A stretch of 42,469 bases of DNA from Nitrospirota bacterium (GTDB lineage: Bacteria; Nitrospirota; Thermodesulfovibrionia; SZUA-242). Below are positions 14,999 through 24,690 of this stretch, one piece after another. Every line of letters starts with the position of its first letter. Positions within the stretch are counted from its first letter, which is position 1. A model generated the notes under the pieces. The model made no database searches, was not told the origin of the DNA, and saw only the letters and a list, made by a program, of their open reading frames with translations. The translations under genes were made by a program, and so were the position numbers. The stretch covers positions 1 to 42,469 of the forward strand of contig QJVM01000261.1 of assembly GCA_003235715.1 (NCBI GenBank), read 5' to 3'.

Positions 14999-17767
14999 TT
15001 GGCTGCAGCCCTTCATCTCTTGCCTGATGCCGCAGATCCCCTCGAGACGATTCTCGATCAGCTTCCAGGAGGGGAACCCTACACACATCGGACGGCCGTT
15101 GTTCTTCCGTCAGCCCGGGCCCTTGCCGGACTTTCCATGCGGCTGGCCGCCCATGGGCAGGGGACGGCGGTGTCGGCAGGCCCCTACCTCTTCACGCTTG
15201 ACGACTTCATTATACGCGCCCTCCTTCCGGACGGCCGGGCCTTCCCGGGAGATTTTGACCGATTATCGTCTCTGCACTGCGCCTTGAGAGACTGCCGTGC
15301 GGAACTCCATCCCTTATTCAAGGGTGCCGAGCGGGATTTTCTCGAGGATTTCCTCTCCTTTTCCGCTGTGGGAGACCGTGTTCTCCGTTTCTTTGACGAA
15401 GTTACGGCTGAGTGCGTCCCGTTCGAAGAGGTCCGTCGCCATTCCGCCTATACTGATTTTCAGGCGCACGTGGACATCCTCGAAAGGATCCACGCCCGCT
15501 ATCACGAAGTGCTGGAACTCCGCGGCTTTACCGACCGATCCCGGTTCAAAACCACGGGAAAGGTCGACCCGGTATTCGCTTCCCGGTTCGAACAAGTCTT
15601 TCTGGGGATTTCCGGATTTCTTACCCGGACGGAAATCCGGATTCTGAAGGAGCTCTGCAACCTCACGAACCTGAGGGTCATCCTGTCGCACGAAGGGCCT
15701 TTCCCTGCACAGTACCGGGAGCTGCTGGACGCCCTCGAACTCCAGGCCTCGCCTCTTCCGGTGACAGTTCCGTCCATCGCCGTACCCCGAATCGAGGAAT
15801 TTCCTGACCCGGTAAGCCAGGCCGCCTTCGTTGAATGGGCCATATCCGATTGTCTTTCAGCCGGAATTGCAGAGCACCGGATTGCCATCGTGCTTCCGGA
15901 CGAGGGCTTTGTGGAAACCCTCTCTGCAGTTATTGGAAGAGACCGCCTGAATATTGCAATGGGCCTTGAGATGAGCCGGTCCCTTTCGGTCCAACTTCTC
16001 CGGCTGTTTCATACCCTGTTCGTGGAAAGAACCCCGGATGGTTTTGCCACCGAAGGTCTGCTGAACCTCGCAAGCCATCCCCTGATCAAGAATATCCGTG
16101 ACGGGGCCGGCTCGACGGCAAGAGCGGAACTTCGAGAACTCCGCCGCTGCATGGCCGAGGAACTGAGACTCCGGCTTACACCCCGGCACCTGGCGAAGCG
16201 ATTTCCGTTTCTGCACCGCGAGATATCCATGATGGAGGAACGAATCTGGAGTGCCGAGTCTCTCGCCGTTCTCTGCCGAAACCTCCTTCTGCACTACAGG
16301 GATATCGATCATCGTCTTCATCCGGATTTCCTCAAGAAGATTCGGGCCAACCGTGACGAAGGAAGCGCACGGGATCGCCTTACCGACCTTCTGGCTGAAA
16401 CAAACCTCGCGGACCTTTCCGATCCTGGGCCGACGGTGCCTCTTCATCGTTTTTCCATGATCCTCTCCAGACTCCAGCAGGCGCGTTACCCTGCAGTAAA
16501 TCGGAGTGGCGGCATTCACGTCATTGGACTCCTTGAAACGCGTTCGCTGAGGTTTGAAGCGGTGATCATGCCCGACGTCAACGAAGGGTATCTCCCGCGA
16601 CGAAGCGAGAAGGATCTCTTTCTGAACACATCCGTCCGCCGAAGCCTTGCCCTGCCCAGTCCGGAAGACCGCGAAGCCCTCTTTGGCATCTATTTCCGCC
16701 AGGTTCTTGCGGGGGCCCACCGATCCTATCTCTCGTACGTACGTTCCCCGGATCGCCCCCTTCGAAGCCGATATCTGGAGGAGTTCCTTCTCTCCCATCC
16801 TCACAGCGGCGGCCCCGCAGACTTCACGCCCGATTCGGTCCGGGTCCGGGTGGTGGGGGGGGCGAAGGCCCAACCGGTTCTCCGGTCGGAACCGGTTCCC
16901 AAAGACGCGTTCACACTTGGGAAACTTGCGGGCATGACCTTTTCGCCCTCATCAATCCGCCAATATTTGGAATGTCCCTACCGCTTCTTCCTGGAAAAGG
17001 TCTGCGGCCTGAGGGAGACGCCCTGGCCCTCAGATGAACTTCCCGGTTGGCTCAAGGGTGAGGTCTTCCATGCAGCCGTCAAATCTCTTTACGAATCCTG
17101 CCCTCATGAGGAGCTGTTTCGGGATTCCGCCACACACTTCCGGTTTCTTTCGGACCAGGTAAACCGCGTGGCCCGGAACTGGGACCCGTACCGCCTCATC
17201 CCCGTCCAGGTCTTTGCGCTCCGAACCTGGATCGAAAAATTGAAGGCGTTCTCGGAAAACGAAGTGAGCCTCTTTCGTGATGGCTGGCGCATCGTCGGCC
17301 TCGAACAGGAGGTTTCCGCCGAACTCGGCTCGGGCTACCGAATCAAGGGAAAGATCGATCGCCTGGACCAGCGTGACGGGTGGACGCGCATTGTGGATTA
17401 CAAGACCGGCGCCTTGCCCATGCGGAAGGCCTGCCGTCTTTCCACTGCACGGCCCGGGTTTACGGGGATACAGCTCCCGGTCTACGCCCTTCTGGCCAGC
17501 GCCTCCGGTCTGAACAGGGCCGACCGGATTGAGGGTCTCTATTTCTATGACCTTCGCGACACCTTCGGGCTCGTAAACCGCTTCGATGAATTCATTCCCG
17601 GACAGGCGAAGAGCTATCTGGGGGAATTCGAGGGCTTTCTCGAGACCATTCTCGACGAAATCCATGACCCGAAGGGCTCTTTCCGGCATGCGGAAAACCC
17701 TGCCACCTGTACCTACTGCCCCTTCGACCTCGTGTGCCGGGTGCATGAATCAGGAGCGGCCTCATGA
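14999..17767 (+). CDS. AddB-like PD-(D/E)XK nuclease/inactivated helicase subunit
   Basis: Probable partner of the next gene in an AddAB/RexAB-type enzyme that resects double-strand breaks for RecA. The 922-residue protein has a helicase-like fold with a degenerate ATP site near the start (TAVVLPSARALAGLS instead of a Walker A). The C-terminal nuclease domain begins TFSPSSIRQYLECPYRFF, and its catalytic core is IVDYKTGALP. The C-terminal TCTYCPFDLVC, together with the Cys in LECPY, matches the four-cysteine iron-sulfur clasp of AddB nucleases. The TTG start is fixed by AAAGGAG five bases upstream. Its TGA overlaps the ATG of the helicase gene (ATGA), so the two are coupled. It is shorter than Bacillus AddB (about 1160). 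Assignment to the AddB class is strong; the symbol is withheld because this lineage is divergent. Confidence 0.85.
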   Translation: MAAALHLLPDAADPLETILDQLPGGEPYTHRTAVVLPSARALAGLSMRLAAHGQGTAVSAGPYLFTLDDFIIRALLPDGRAFPGDFDRLSSLHCALRDCRAELHPLFKGAERDFLEDFLSFSAVGDRVLRFFDEVTAECVPFEEVRRHSAYTDFQAHVDILERIHARYHEVLELRGFTDRSRFKTTGKVDPVFASRFEQVFLGISGFLTRTEIRILKELCNLTNLRVILSHEGPFPAQYRELLDALELQASPLPVTVPSIAVPRIEEFPDPVSQAAFVEWAISDCLSAGIAEHRIAIVLPDEGFVETLSAVIGRDRLNIAMGLEMSRSLSVQLLRLFHTLFVERTPDGFATEGLLNLASHPLIKNIRDGAGSTARAELRELRRCMAEELRLRLTPRHLAKRFPFLHREISMMEERIWSAESLAVLCRNLLLHYRDIDHRLHPDFLKKIRANRDEGSARDRLTDLLAETNLADLSDPGPTVPLHRFSMILSRLQQARYPAVNRSGGIHVIGLLETRSLRFEAVIMPDVNEGYLPRRSEKDLFLNTSVRRSLALPSPEDREALFGIYFRQVLAGAHRSYLSYVRSPDRPLRSRYLEEFLLSHPHSGGPADFTPDSVRVRVVGGAKAQPVLRSEPVPKDAFTLGKLAGMTFSPSSIRQYLECPYRFFLEKVCGLRETPWPSDELPGWLKGEVFHAAVKSLYESCPHEELFRDSATHFRFLSDQVNRVARNWDPYRLIPVQVFALRTWIEKLKAFSENEVSLFRDGWRIVGLEQEVSAELGSGYRIKGKIDRLDQRDGWTRIVDYKTGALPMRKACRLSTARPGFTGIQLPVYALLASASGLNRADRIEGLYFYDLRDTFGLVNRFDEFIPGQAKSYLGEFEGFLETILDEIHDPKGSFRHAENPATCTYCPFDLVCRVHESGAAS

Positions 17768-20700
17768 GCACACCGGTCCGTTTCGACCTGTCCCGCCACG
17801 TGTCCCTGTCCGCGTCTGCGGGCTCAGGTAAGACCTATGCGCTCACCCACCGTCTGCTCCGCATGCTTTCCGGGGGGGTCAACCCTGAGCAGATTCTATG
17901 CACCACGTTTACGAACAAGGCCACCAACGAAATGGCCGAACGGCTCATGCGCACCCTGAACAGGCTGGCCGGTGAGGAGCCTTTTAAGGGTTTTTCATCG
18001 GATGAAGCTCGGGAAATTTCCGAACTGCTTACAGGCGAAACGTCACTGGGTTCAGGAACGACCGACCGCGTACGTGCCGTGGCCCGGGAAGCTCGAAAGA
18101 GGCTTCTGGCCGGATATTCAAGACTGAACATCTCAACCATGGACAGTTTTTTCAATATGGTGCTGCGGCTGTTTCCCTTTGAGGCCGGCGTACCACCTGA
18201 TTTCAGCATTATGAACGAAGCGGAGGAACAGGAAACCTTTCGATCATCCCTGAACCGGCTGGTGGCCGAGGTTCTTGCCGACGAATCCGATGCCGGATTG
18301 CTCGAGAGTCTCCTGCGTTCTCTCAGCCAGACGGAGACGAACCCGGAAAGCATGCTTGGACGCTTCTTTTCTGATTTCCTGCCCCACCGGGTCAACATCT
18401 CTCGTTACATGAAAACCGCGATGCAGGGAGCCATGACCCGGGACACCGTGGAAGCCCTCCGGAAGGAGGAATCGGATACAGCCCGCGAAGTCGTGGAGGC
18501 CTGCCATGCCTTTGTGGCCGCCCTGGCTCCGCACGCGGAGGCACTCAGTCCGTCCGCACGGAGGGCGTTCGCCCGCTGCCGGGCCGCCGCATCGCCCATG
18601 GACGTCACCGCCCTCACGCCCTTTGCAGGAGACCATTACCGGGACTATCTCTACTTCAAGAAGGCGCCCGAGGATGACCGAATCGTTGCCGCCTTTGACC
18701 GGACCCGTCAGGTTCTGAGAAGACACGTGCAGGCCAAGAGCCGCTTTGCCGTGGGGGCCCTCCTCTATTTCTTCCAGAGATACCTCAGCCATGCCGACCG
18801 GATAAAGCGTCGGGACCGGAAACTGTCTTTTTCGGACGTGGAACGGCTCTGTTTCGAGCTTATGGTGGGGTACGGCGACAACGATCCCGATTTTCTCGCA
18901 GGCGCGCACGACTATTTCTATTATCGGATCGACGCACGCGTCAAACATCTTCTGATGGATGAATTTCAGGATACGAATATTCTCCAGTGGGAAATCTTCC
19001 GACCGATCATCCTTGAAATAACAGCCGACCACGAGGGCTCCTTTTTCTACGTGGGGGATCCCAAACAGGCCATCTACCGGTTTCGCGGGGGCGAGAGCCG
19101 GCTGTTTTATCACGTTCGAGAGGAGTTGAAAAACCGGGGAATAGAGCCGGACGAACTTCCCGTAAACTACCGCTCGGCGCAGAGCATCGTCTCTTTCGTC
19201 AATACGGTATTCCGGTACATTTCCAGGACCGAACGCTATGACTTCTCCCCGCAGGCGGGCTTTCGGAAAGACGCGGGATACGTCGAGATGGCCACGGTCC
19301 CGCGCGGGGACAAGGAGAGCCCGCATAGTCCGCTTTATGAGGCTCTGTCCCGAAGAATTGCCACATGCCATTCCAGTGGCTTCCGTTACAGGGACATGGC
19401 GGTTCTCCTCCTCGACAACAAGACCTGCACAGAGGTGGCCGAATATCTGGAGCAACGGGGCATCCCGGCCGCAACCGACAAGAAGAGCTCTCTTTTCGAC
19501 AGCGCATCCATCCGGAGCGTGATGGCTCTGCTCCACTATCTCTCGGACCCCACCGATGATTTGCACCTTATGGAATTTCTCTCCCAGCTCATGAAGAACC
19601 GCCCCGCACCTGAGCGTATAAACCTTCTGGAGACCCAACCCGCCCGGCGAATGGAGGCCCTGGCCCTCCACATGGGGAGCGCCCACCGGCTTCTCAGCCA
19701 TCTGAGGGACATCGCAGATCTGGTCAGCATCCGGGAACTCGTGGTTCGAATCATCCGCGGATTCTCCCTCGGTCGCGTCTTCAACGACCCCGGGAATCTT
19801 GTGAAACTCGTGGAACTGGCAGGCGCTTTTCCCGAAGCCCATGGCGCCTCGGGACTCCGGTCCTTTCTTTCGGCCGTGGAACGCTACGGCCGCGCCGTGC
19901 CCATGGCCCCCGAGTCGGAGCCGGACGCGGTTCAGGTCCTCACGGTCCACAAGTCCAAGGGGCTGGAATACAGGGCCGTATTCCTCCCCCAGACCGATGA
20001 ATCCTTCACGTTCAGCAAACAGAAATCCAATTTCATGATGCCGCTTGGCGATCGATTCCAGCTGAACGCCATCCATCTCACCCCGAGCAAGAATGAACTC
20101 CCCTTCGCGGGTTCTCTCGCCGAGGTATACCGTCAGGAGCAGGAGGCGTTCCGGATGGACGCGTTGAACCTGCTCTACGTGGCCTTGACACGGGCCATGG
20201 ACGCACTGTTCATCCTTGGCGTTCCTGAACCCGTTGCCCGCAAGGATACTGAGCACAAAGCAAGGTCATGGTTCTCGGTCTTGTGCGAGGCAATCGGGGT
20301 CCAACACGGTACGGGAACCGTCGACACGGTCCTGCATGCTTCGGGTTCCGGAATTGAGCCTGGGAATGACGGGAGGGAAGCGGGAGAGGCACCCATCGCA
20401 GCATCGGAGACCGGGGAGCGCGTGAGTCCGGTCGGGCGCGATCAGGAAACAGAAAGCGGTCCCCCGGATTCACGCCCTGATCAGACTATTCCTTCCCAGG
20501 CTTCGTCAGACGAGAGACCGGATGAACGGCACGGGAGGGAAAATGCATTTTCGGTCGAGAGAGTGCAGGCAAGAATATACGGGGAGGCCTTCCATTTCGC
20601 CGTGGAGCGGTACGCATTCGAACGCTCTCTGGAAGGGTCTGTGGCCGCTGCGGTGCAACGCTACGGGGCGGTTCTTGGCGGTCCCGGGACCGCGCGGCTC

Positions 20701-21024
20701 CGCGCCGACCTTGAGGCGCTGGAAGAGAATCCCCGTACAAGAGATTGGCTTTCCTCGAAGGACATCCTGCCCGAACTCCCTTTGGCTCTGGCCGATGGGT
20801 CCAGACGAAAGGCCGATGCCGTGATGTTTGCCAAGGAAGGCATTACCGTACTGGATTACAAAACCATGTTCAACGCCGAATTCCTACCCGAGTATCGGCA
20901 ACAACTGGCTCAGTACATGGGGTTGGTGAAGGAAGCGTTTCCGGGTCAGGCGGTGCAAGGCAGTCTTGTTTTCGTGGAAGGGGGGCGGGTGAAATTCGAA
21001 GACGTTCCGGCGGATCACCAATAG
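17764..21024 (+). CDS. AddA-like UvrD/RecB-family helicase-nuclease
   Basis: SF1A helicase with a C-terminal RecB-type nuclease, 1086 residues, expected to be the motor subunit of an AddAB-like break-processing complex. Walker A is ASAGSGKT (17-24). Motif Ia appears as TTFTNKATNEMAERL, motif II as MDEFQDTN, motif III as YVGDPKQAIYRFRGG, motif V as VLTVHKSKGLEY and motif VI as LLYVALTRAMDALFI. The nuclease domain begins near GEAFHFAVERYAFE and has its core in ITVLDYKTMF. Between helicase and nuclease, residues about 866-924 form a charged, Pro/Ser/Glu-rich stretch likely to be a flexible linker. Start and AddB-like stop overlap by four bases. AddA identity is strong from motifs and pairing. 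Confidence 0.9.
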   Translation: MSTPVRFDLSRHVSLSASAGSGKTYALTHRLLRMLSGGVNPEQILCTTFTNKATNEMAERLMRTLNRLAGEEPFKGFSSDEAREISELLTGETSLGSGTTDRVRAVAREARKRLLAGYSRLNISTMDSFFNMVLRLFPFEAGVPPDFSIMNEAEEQETFRSSLNRLVAEVLADESDAGLLESLLRSLSQTETNPESMLGRFFSDFLPHRVNISRYMKTAMQGAMTRDTVEALRKEESDTAREVVEACHAFVAALAPHAEALSPSARRAFARCRAAASPMDVTALTPFAGDHYRDYLYFKKAPEDDRIVAAFDRTRQVLRRHVQAKSRFAVGALLYFFQRYLSHADRIKRRDRKLSFSDVERLCFELMVGYGDNDPDFLAGAHDYFYYRIDARVKHLLMDEFQDTNILQWEIFRPIILEITADHEGSFFYVGDPKQAIYRFRGGESRLFYHVREELKNRGIEPDELPVNYRSAQSIVSFVNTVFRYISRTERYDFSPQAGFRKDAGYVEMATVPRGDKESPHSPLYEALSRRIATCHSSGFRYRDMAVLLLDNKTCTEVAEYLEQRGIPAATDKKSSLFDSASIRSVMALLHYLSDPTDDLHLMEFLSQLMKNRPAPERINLLETQPARRMEALALHMGSAHRLLSHLRDIADLVSIRELVVRIIRGFSLGRVFNDPGNLVKLVELAGAFPEAHGASGLRSFLSAVERYGRAVPMAPESEPDAVQVLTVHKSKGLEYRAVFLPQTDESFTFSKQKSNFMMPLGDRFQLNAIHLTPSKNELPFAGSLAEVYRQEQEAFRMDALNLLYVALTRAMDALFILGVPEPVARKDTEHKARSWFSVLCEAIGVQHGTGTVDTVLHASGSGIEPGNDGREAGEAPIAASETGERVSPVGRDQETESGPPDSRPDQTIPSQASSDERPDERHGRENAFSVERVQARIYGEAFHFAVERYAFERSLEGSVAAAVQRYGAVLGGPGTARLRADLEALEENPRTRDWLSSKDILPELPLALADGSRRKADAVMFAKEGITVLDYKTMFNAEFLPEYRQQLAQYMGLVKEAFPGQAVQGSLVFVEGGRVKFEDVPADHQ

Positions 21025-21349
21025 ATTCTGATTCAAGCAGGCCCGTTTCAAGAAGTGCTCTTTCACGTCCAGCGGGGCCCTCCTGGACTTATCGCAATCT
21101 TCGAAACCAAGGCCCTGCGACAGGGACACGGACACGCCGGAAGCGGGCTTCACCAGCCGTCTCAAATTCTTGACACCCCTTTTTTTTGGCTGCTATCATC
21201 GCCTTGAACCGGCGGACCGCCTCTACGGGCGGCCAACCTCCCCCTCGTCAGCCGAATTGAAGGGCGGTCTGCAAACAGAGCGTTGGCCAGCAGGGTGTCC
21301 CCGGGACAAACCACCGTTTCACATTTCTTCCTGCCGCGGAGGTTATCCC
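21025..21349. other. Intergenic leader region of the liv locus
   Basis: This gap of 325 bases has no convincing gene. It holds the promoter at 21170-21199 and a leader of about 145 bases before livK. The leader contains GC-rich inverted stretches such as CCGCC/GGCGG (around 21219-21234), but no riboswitch family or leader peptide with a run of Leu, Ile or Val codons was recognised. Confidence 0.5.
21170..21199 (+). promoter_or_regulatory. Sigma-70-type promoter of the liv locus
   Basis: TTGACA (21170-21175) is a perfect -35 and TATCAT (21194-21199) a one-mismatch -10, 18 bases apart. The spacer carries a run of eight T residues, which may add intrinsic bend. Transcription would begin near 21206, giving a leader of about 145 bases before livK. 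Confidence 0.75.
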
Positions 21350-22477
21350 ATGAGGAAATTCGCAAGTGCTGCAACCTGGATATGCCTGTTTCTCGGCCTC
21401 TCGTCCCTCGTCTGGGCCGAATCCGATATCAAACTGCCCGTCGCCTCACCCTTTACCGGCCAGTTGGCCACATTCGGAGAGGGAGTCAAGAACGGGGCCG
21501 AATTGAAAGCGTCCGAAATCAATGCGGCGGGGGGCATCAACGGACGCTCGATCGCTATTTCCCTGGAAGATGAACTCTGCGACCCCAAGGAAGCTACAAA
21601 CGTGGCCACCCGCCTGGCCGGAGACCAGCAGGTTTCCATCGTGATCGGGCATCTGTGCTCATCTGCCAGTCTTGCGGCTCTTCCGATTTACAGAAAGGCC
21701 AAACTTCCGGCGATTTCGCCGGCCAGCACAAACCCGCAATTAGGCAAGTCCAGTCCCTACTACTTCCGCAACGTCTACAAGGATGATTTCCAGGGGGCCT
21801 TCCTGGCCCGGTATATCAGTGAGGCCCTGGGATGGAAAAAGGTCGCCATCTTCTTTGAAACCAACGATTATTCCATGGGGCTCAAATCCGCCTTTGTGGA
21901 AGAGGCCAGGAAGCAAAAGGTCCGGATTGTGGGGGAAGAAGCCTACACCTCCGAAACCACCGATTTCACGCCCCAGCTTTCCAAATTCAGAATGCTCCGC
22001 CCAGATGCCATCTTCATCCCGGGATACGCACCGCAGGGAACCCTCATCATCTCGCAGGCCAGAAAGCTCGGTCTCAATGTGGGATTCTACGGAGCCGATG
22101 GCCTGGACGATGAAATCATGCTGGGGAATCCGGACGCAGAGGGCTTACTGGTGACCACTCCCTTCCTTCCTGACGGCGCAGGTCCGGAAGCCAGTGGCTT
22201 CATCGAAGCCTACAGGAAGCGGTTTGGCAAGGAACCCAACTGGTTCGCCGCCAACACGTACGATGCCGTCGGCATTGCCGCCCGGGCCATCGAAAAAGTG
22301 GGAACCGACCGGGAGAAGATTCGGGAATATCTGGCCTCCATGAATTCCCCTGAACGGGGTTACCACGGGATCACGGGGCTCACCGTCTTTGACGAGAACG
22401 GGGATTGCCTCAAAGCGGCCTTTGTAAAGACGATCCGCAAGGGTCAGTGGGTGAGTGCCGAAAAACAGATCAAGTAA
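21350..22477 (+). CDS. livK: Branched-chain amino-acid ABC transporter substrate-binding protein
   Basis: Periplasmic binding protein (type 1 fold, Leu/Ile/Val family) that delivers ligand to the LivHM permease. The 375-residue protein has a signal peptide (MRKFASAATWICLFLGLSS..., cleavage likely after VWA at about 23). The mature start IKLPVASPFTGQLATFGEGVKNGAELKASEINAAGG is the classic family opening, shown here only in part by IKLPVASPFTG. Later landmarks are IGHLCSSASLA, SPASTNPQL, YFRNVYKDDFQG and NTYDAVGIAARA. The ATG at 21350 has GCGGAGG eight bases upstream; the frame is open further upstream but lacks a signal. Ligand specificity cannot be read from sequence; such proteins also bind other amino acids or amides. 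Confidence 0.93.
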   Translation: MRKFASAATWICLFLGLSSLVWAESDIKLPVASPFTGQLATFGEGVKNGAELKASEINAAGGINGRSIAISLEDELCDPKEATNVATRLAGDQQVSIVIGHLCSSASLAALPIYRKAKLPAISPASTNPQLGKSSPYYFRNVYKDDFQGAFLARYISEALGWKKVAIFFETNDYSMGLKSAFVEEARKQKVRIVGEEAYTSETTDFTPQLSKFRMLRPDAIFIPGYAPQGTLIISQARKLGLNVGFYGADGLDDEIMLGNPDAEGLLVTTPFLPDGAGPEASGFIEAYRKRFGKEPNWFAANTYDAVGIAARAIEKVGTDREKIREYLASMNSPERGYHGITGLTVFDENGDCLKAAFVKTIRKGQWVSAEKQIK

Positions 22478-22611
22478 CATCACCTTTCCGCGTCCTCCTG
22501 CAAAGACCCGGGCCCCCTCCGGAGGCATGGTTTGCTCCGGGGACGCCAACCTGGGCTGTTAAGATACAGGCACGGACGTCTCTGACCGAAACATGGATAG
22601 GCCGGACCTGT

Positions 22612-23532
22612 ATGGATCTCCAGTACCTGGTTGACAGTCTCTCTCTCTTCTTTCAGCAGTTCGTAAACGGACTGACGGTCGGGGGGGTCTATGCGCTCAT
22701 CGCAGTGGGTTATACCATGGTGTACGGGGTTATCGAGCTCATCAATTTTGCCCATGGCGAAATCTATATGCTCGGAGCCTTTATCGCCTACCACCTGGTA
22801 ACCGTTTATCACGTTCCCTTCTTTGCCGCGGTCGTCCTCACGGTAATGTTGTGCGGCCTGTTCGGGATCCTGCTGGACCGGGCAGCCTATCGCCCGCTCC
22901 GCAATGCCCCCCGGCTCGCCGCCCTGATCACCGCCATCGGTGCCAGCATCTTCCTTCAGAACGTGGCCCTGATCAAGTGGGGGGCCCAGATTCGGAGCTT
23001 TCCGCAGACCAGTCTTCCCTCCTTCTTCGGCAAAACCGCCTTTCAGGCGGGCGACGTGCAGATCGGATGGCTTCAGGTCTTCATGCTTCTCGTAACCTTC
23101 GTCCTGATGCTCGTTCTGCACGCCATCATCAACCACACCCGGACCGGTACGGCCATGAGGGCCATCGCCCAGGACAAACGCACCGCCGCTCTCATGGGCA
23201 TTCACGTGGACCGGATCATTTCCTTTACCTTTGCCATCGGTTCCTCGCTGGGCGCCGTTGCCGGCATTCTGGTAGGGGTCTTCTATAACGCCCTCTGGCC
23301 CACGATGGGTTATACCGCCGGAGTCAAGGCCTTTGCCGCCGCGGTATTGGGCGGTATCGGAAGCGTTCCGGGGGCCATGCTGGGTGGCGTGGTTCTCGGC
23401 GTGGCTGAAGTGTTCGGGGCCGGCTATATTTCCTCCGCCTATCGGGACGGGATCGCTTATGCCGTTATGATCCTGGTGATTCTGTTCAAGCCCTCCGGGA
23501 TCTTGGGGAAGTCCACGGTACAGAAGGTCTGA
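22612..23532 (+). CDS. livH: Branched-chain amino-acid ABC transporter permease LivH
   Basis: Inner-membrane permease subunit of 306 residues that pairs with LivM to form the transport channel. Hydrophobic segments run through the whole protein. Signature stretches are FVNGLTVGGVYALIAVGYTMVYG near the N-terminus (shown: GGVYALIAVGYTM), INFAHGEIYMLGAF, and near the C-terminus GVKAFAAAVLGGIGSVPGA, the region thought to contact the ATPase. The ATG at 22612 opens directly into the first hydrophobic region. The Shine-Dalgarno is weak. A 134-base gap separates it from livK, a usual place for a stabilising hairpin that favours higher expression of the binding protein, but none stands out. livM follows after three bases. 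Confidence 0.95.
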   Translation: MDLQYLVDSLSLFFQQFVNGLTVGGVYALIAVGYTMVYGVIELINFAHGEIYMLGAFIAYHLVTVYHVPFFAAVVLTVMLCGLFGILLDRAAYRPLRNAPRLAALITAIGASIFLQNVALIKWGAQIRSFPQTSLPSFFGKTAFQAGDVQIGWLQVFMLLVTFVLMLVLHAIINHTRTGTAMRAIAQDKRTAALMGIHVDRIISFTFAIGSSLGAVAGILVGVFYNALWPTMGYTAGVKAFAAAVLGGIGSVPGAMLGGVVLGVAEVFGAGYISSAYRDGIAYAVMILVILFKPSGILGKSTVQKV

Positions 23533-23535
23533 GCC

Positions 23536-24648
23536 ATGCAGGGCGGACTCAAACTGAGAGTTTTTATCGAAGAACACCCCAGGTCGGCGGCCGCGCTTTT
23601 TCTGGCTGCAGCGGCCCTGCTCCCGTGGCTCCCGATGGGCGGGGCCACCGATTACGTCGTCCGCGTGGCCACTCTGACGCTCCTGTACATGGTGCTGGCC
23701 GTCGGCCTCAACTTTGTTCCGGGATTCACCGGGCTCCTGGACCTGGGGTTCGTGGGCTTTTACGGAGTGGGCGCCTACACGGCCGGCCTGCTCATGGTCC
23801 AGTACAATCTCTCCTTCTGGATTGCTCTTCCGGCTGCAGCCCTGCACAGCGCCCTATGGGGGATACTCCGTGCGGCGCCGACGCTGAGACTCACCGGAGA
23901 CTATTTTGCCATCGTGACGTTCGGCTTCAGCGAACTCGTGGTGCTCGTCATCCGGAATGAATTATGGCTCACCCGGGGCCCCATGGGCATTCCCGGGATA
24001 GAAGCGCCCATGCTCTTCGGCTACGCCCTGAACCGGGACTGGGAGTACTTCTACCTCATGCTGGCGTTGCTGTTTGCCGTCGTGGGGATCTCCCGTAGGC
24101 TTGAAGATTCAAGGGTTGGAAGGGCCTGGTTCGCCATCCGGGAGGACGAAATTGCTGCTGAGGCCTGCGGGATTCACATCGCGCGCCACAAAACCCTGGC
24201 CTTTGCCGTGAGCGCAGCCATCGGCGGAGCCGCCGGCGCCTTTTACGCGGGCTGGTTTCATTTTCTTCATCCGGATATGTTCAAGTTCTGGGAATCCATC
24301 CTGGTTCTCTGCCTGATCGTACTGGGAGGCATGGGCTCCATCACCGGCGTCATGCTGGGTGCCGCCATCCTGATTCCGCTGACAGAAGTTCTCAGGGTCG
24401 GTCTGGGTCGGCTCGTGGAGTGGACAGAGCAGACGGGTCTGGACTGGATCAGTCCGGATATCGTCAATGCCCGCTACCTCATCTTCGGATTGCTTCTGGT
24501 CATTATGATGCGCGTCCGGCCGGCAGGACTGTTCCCGACTGTTGGCGTAACGTTTGAGATGCACCCGGCCTGCGAAAGAACCCGCAGACAGCTTGACGAG
24601 AACCGCTATGCCCATGAAACCCGGGAGAATCGCCATGCACTCGATTGA
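23536..24648 (+). CDS. livM: Branched-chain amino-acid ABC transporter permease LivM
   Basis: Second permease subunit, 370 residues, with about nine to ten hydrophobic segments. Typical landmarks are LTLLYMVLAVGLNFVPGFTGLLDLG (near 50-75; shown: LNFVPGFTGLLDLG), GDYFAIVTFGFSELV, TRGPMGIPGI, and the ATPase-contact region VSAAIGGAAGAFYAG. It ends with a hydrophilic tail of about 30 residues, unusually rich in Arg, Glu and His. The ATG at 23536 lies three bases after the livH stop, consistent with coupling. livG follows 42 bases downstream. Function as part of LivHM is secure from sequence and gene order. Confidence 0.95.
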   Translation: MQGGLKLRVFIEEHPRSAAALFLAAAALLPWLPMGGATDYVVRVATLTLLYMVLAVGLNFVPGFTGLLDLGFVGFYGVGAYTAGLLMVQYNLSFWIALPAAALHSALWGILRAAPTLRLTGDYFAIVTFGFSELVVLVIRNELWLTRGPMGIPGIEAPMLFGYALNRDWEYFYLMLALLFAVVGISRRLEDSRVGRAWFAIREDEIAAEACGIHIARHKTLAFAVSAAIGGAAGAFYAGWFHFLHPDMFKFWESILVLCLIVLGGMGSITGVMLGAAILIPLTEVLRVGLGRLVEWTEQTGLDWISPDIVNARYLIFGLLLVIMMRVRPAGLFPTVGVTFEMHPACERTRRQLDENRYAHETRENRHALD

Positions 24649-24690
24649 CCCCCAGCCGGTGAAAAGCCTGACGCAAAAGGGGTCAGCCCG

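Noticed and set aside
18244..20256. 670-codon minus-strand ORF opposite the AddA-like gene
   Set aside because: It lies wholly antisense to a helicase with all motifs in order, and has no recognisable family; typical high-GC shadow.
22480..23847. 455-codon minus-strand ORF opposite livH and livM
   Set aside because: It is antisense to two strongly supported membrane permease genes, is rich in Gly, His, Asp and Gln with no domain, and is explained by GC-biased third positions opposite real codons.
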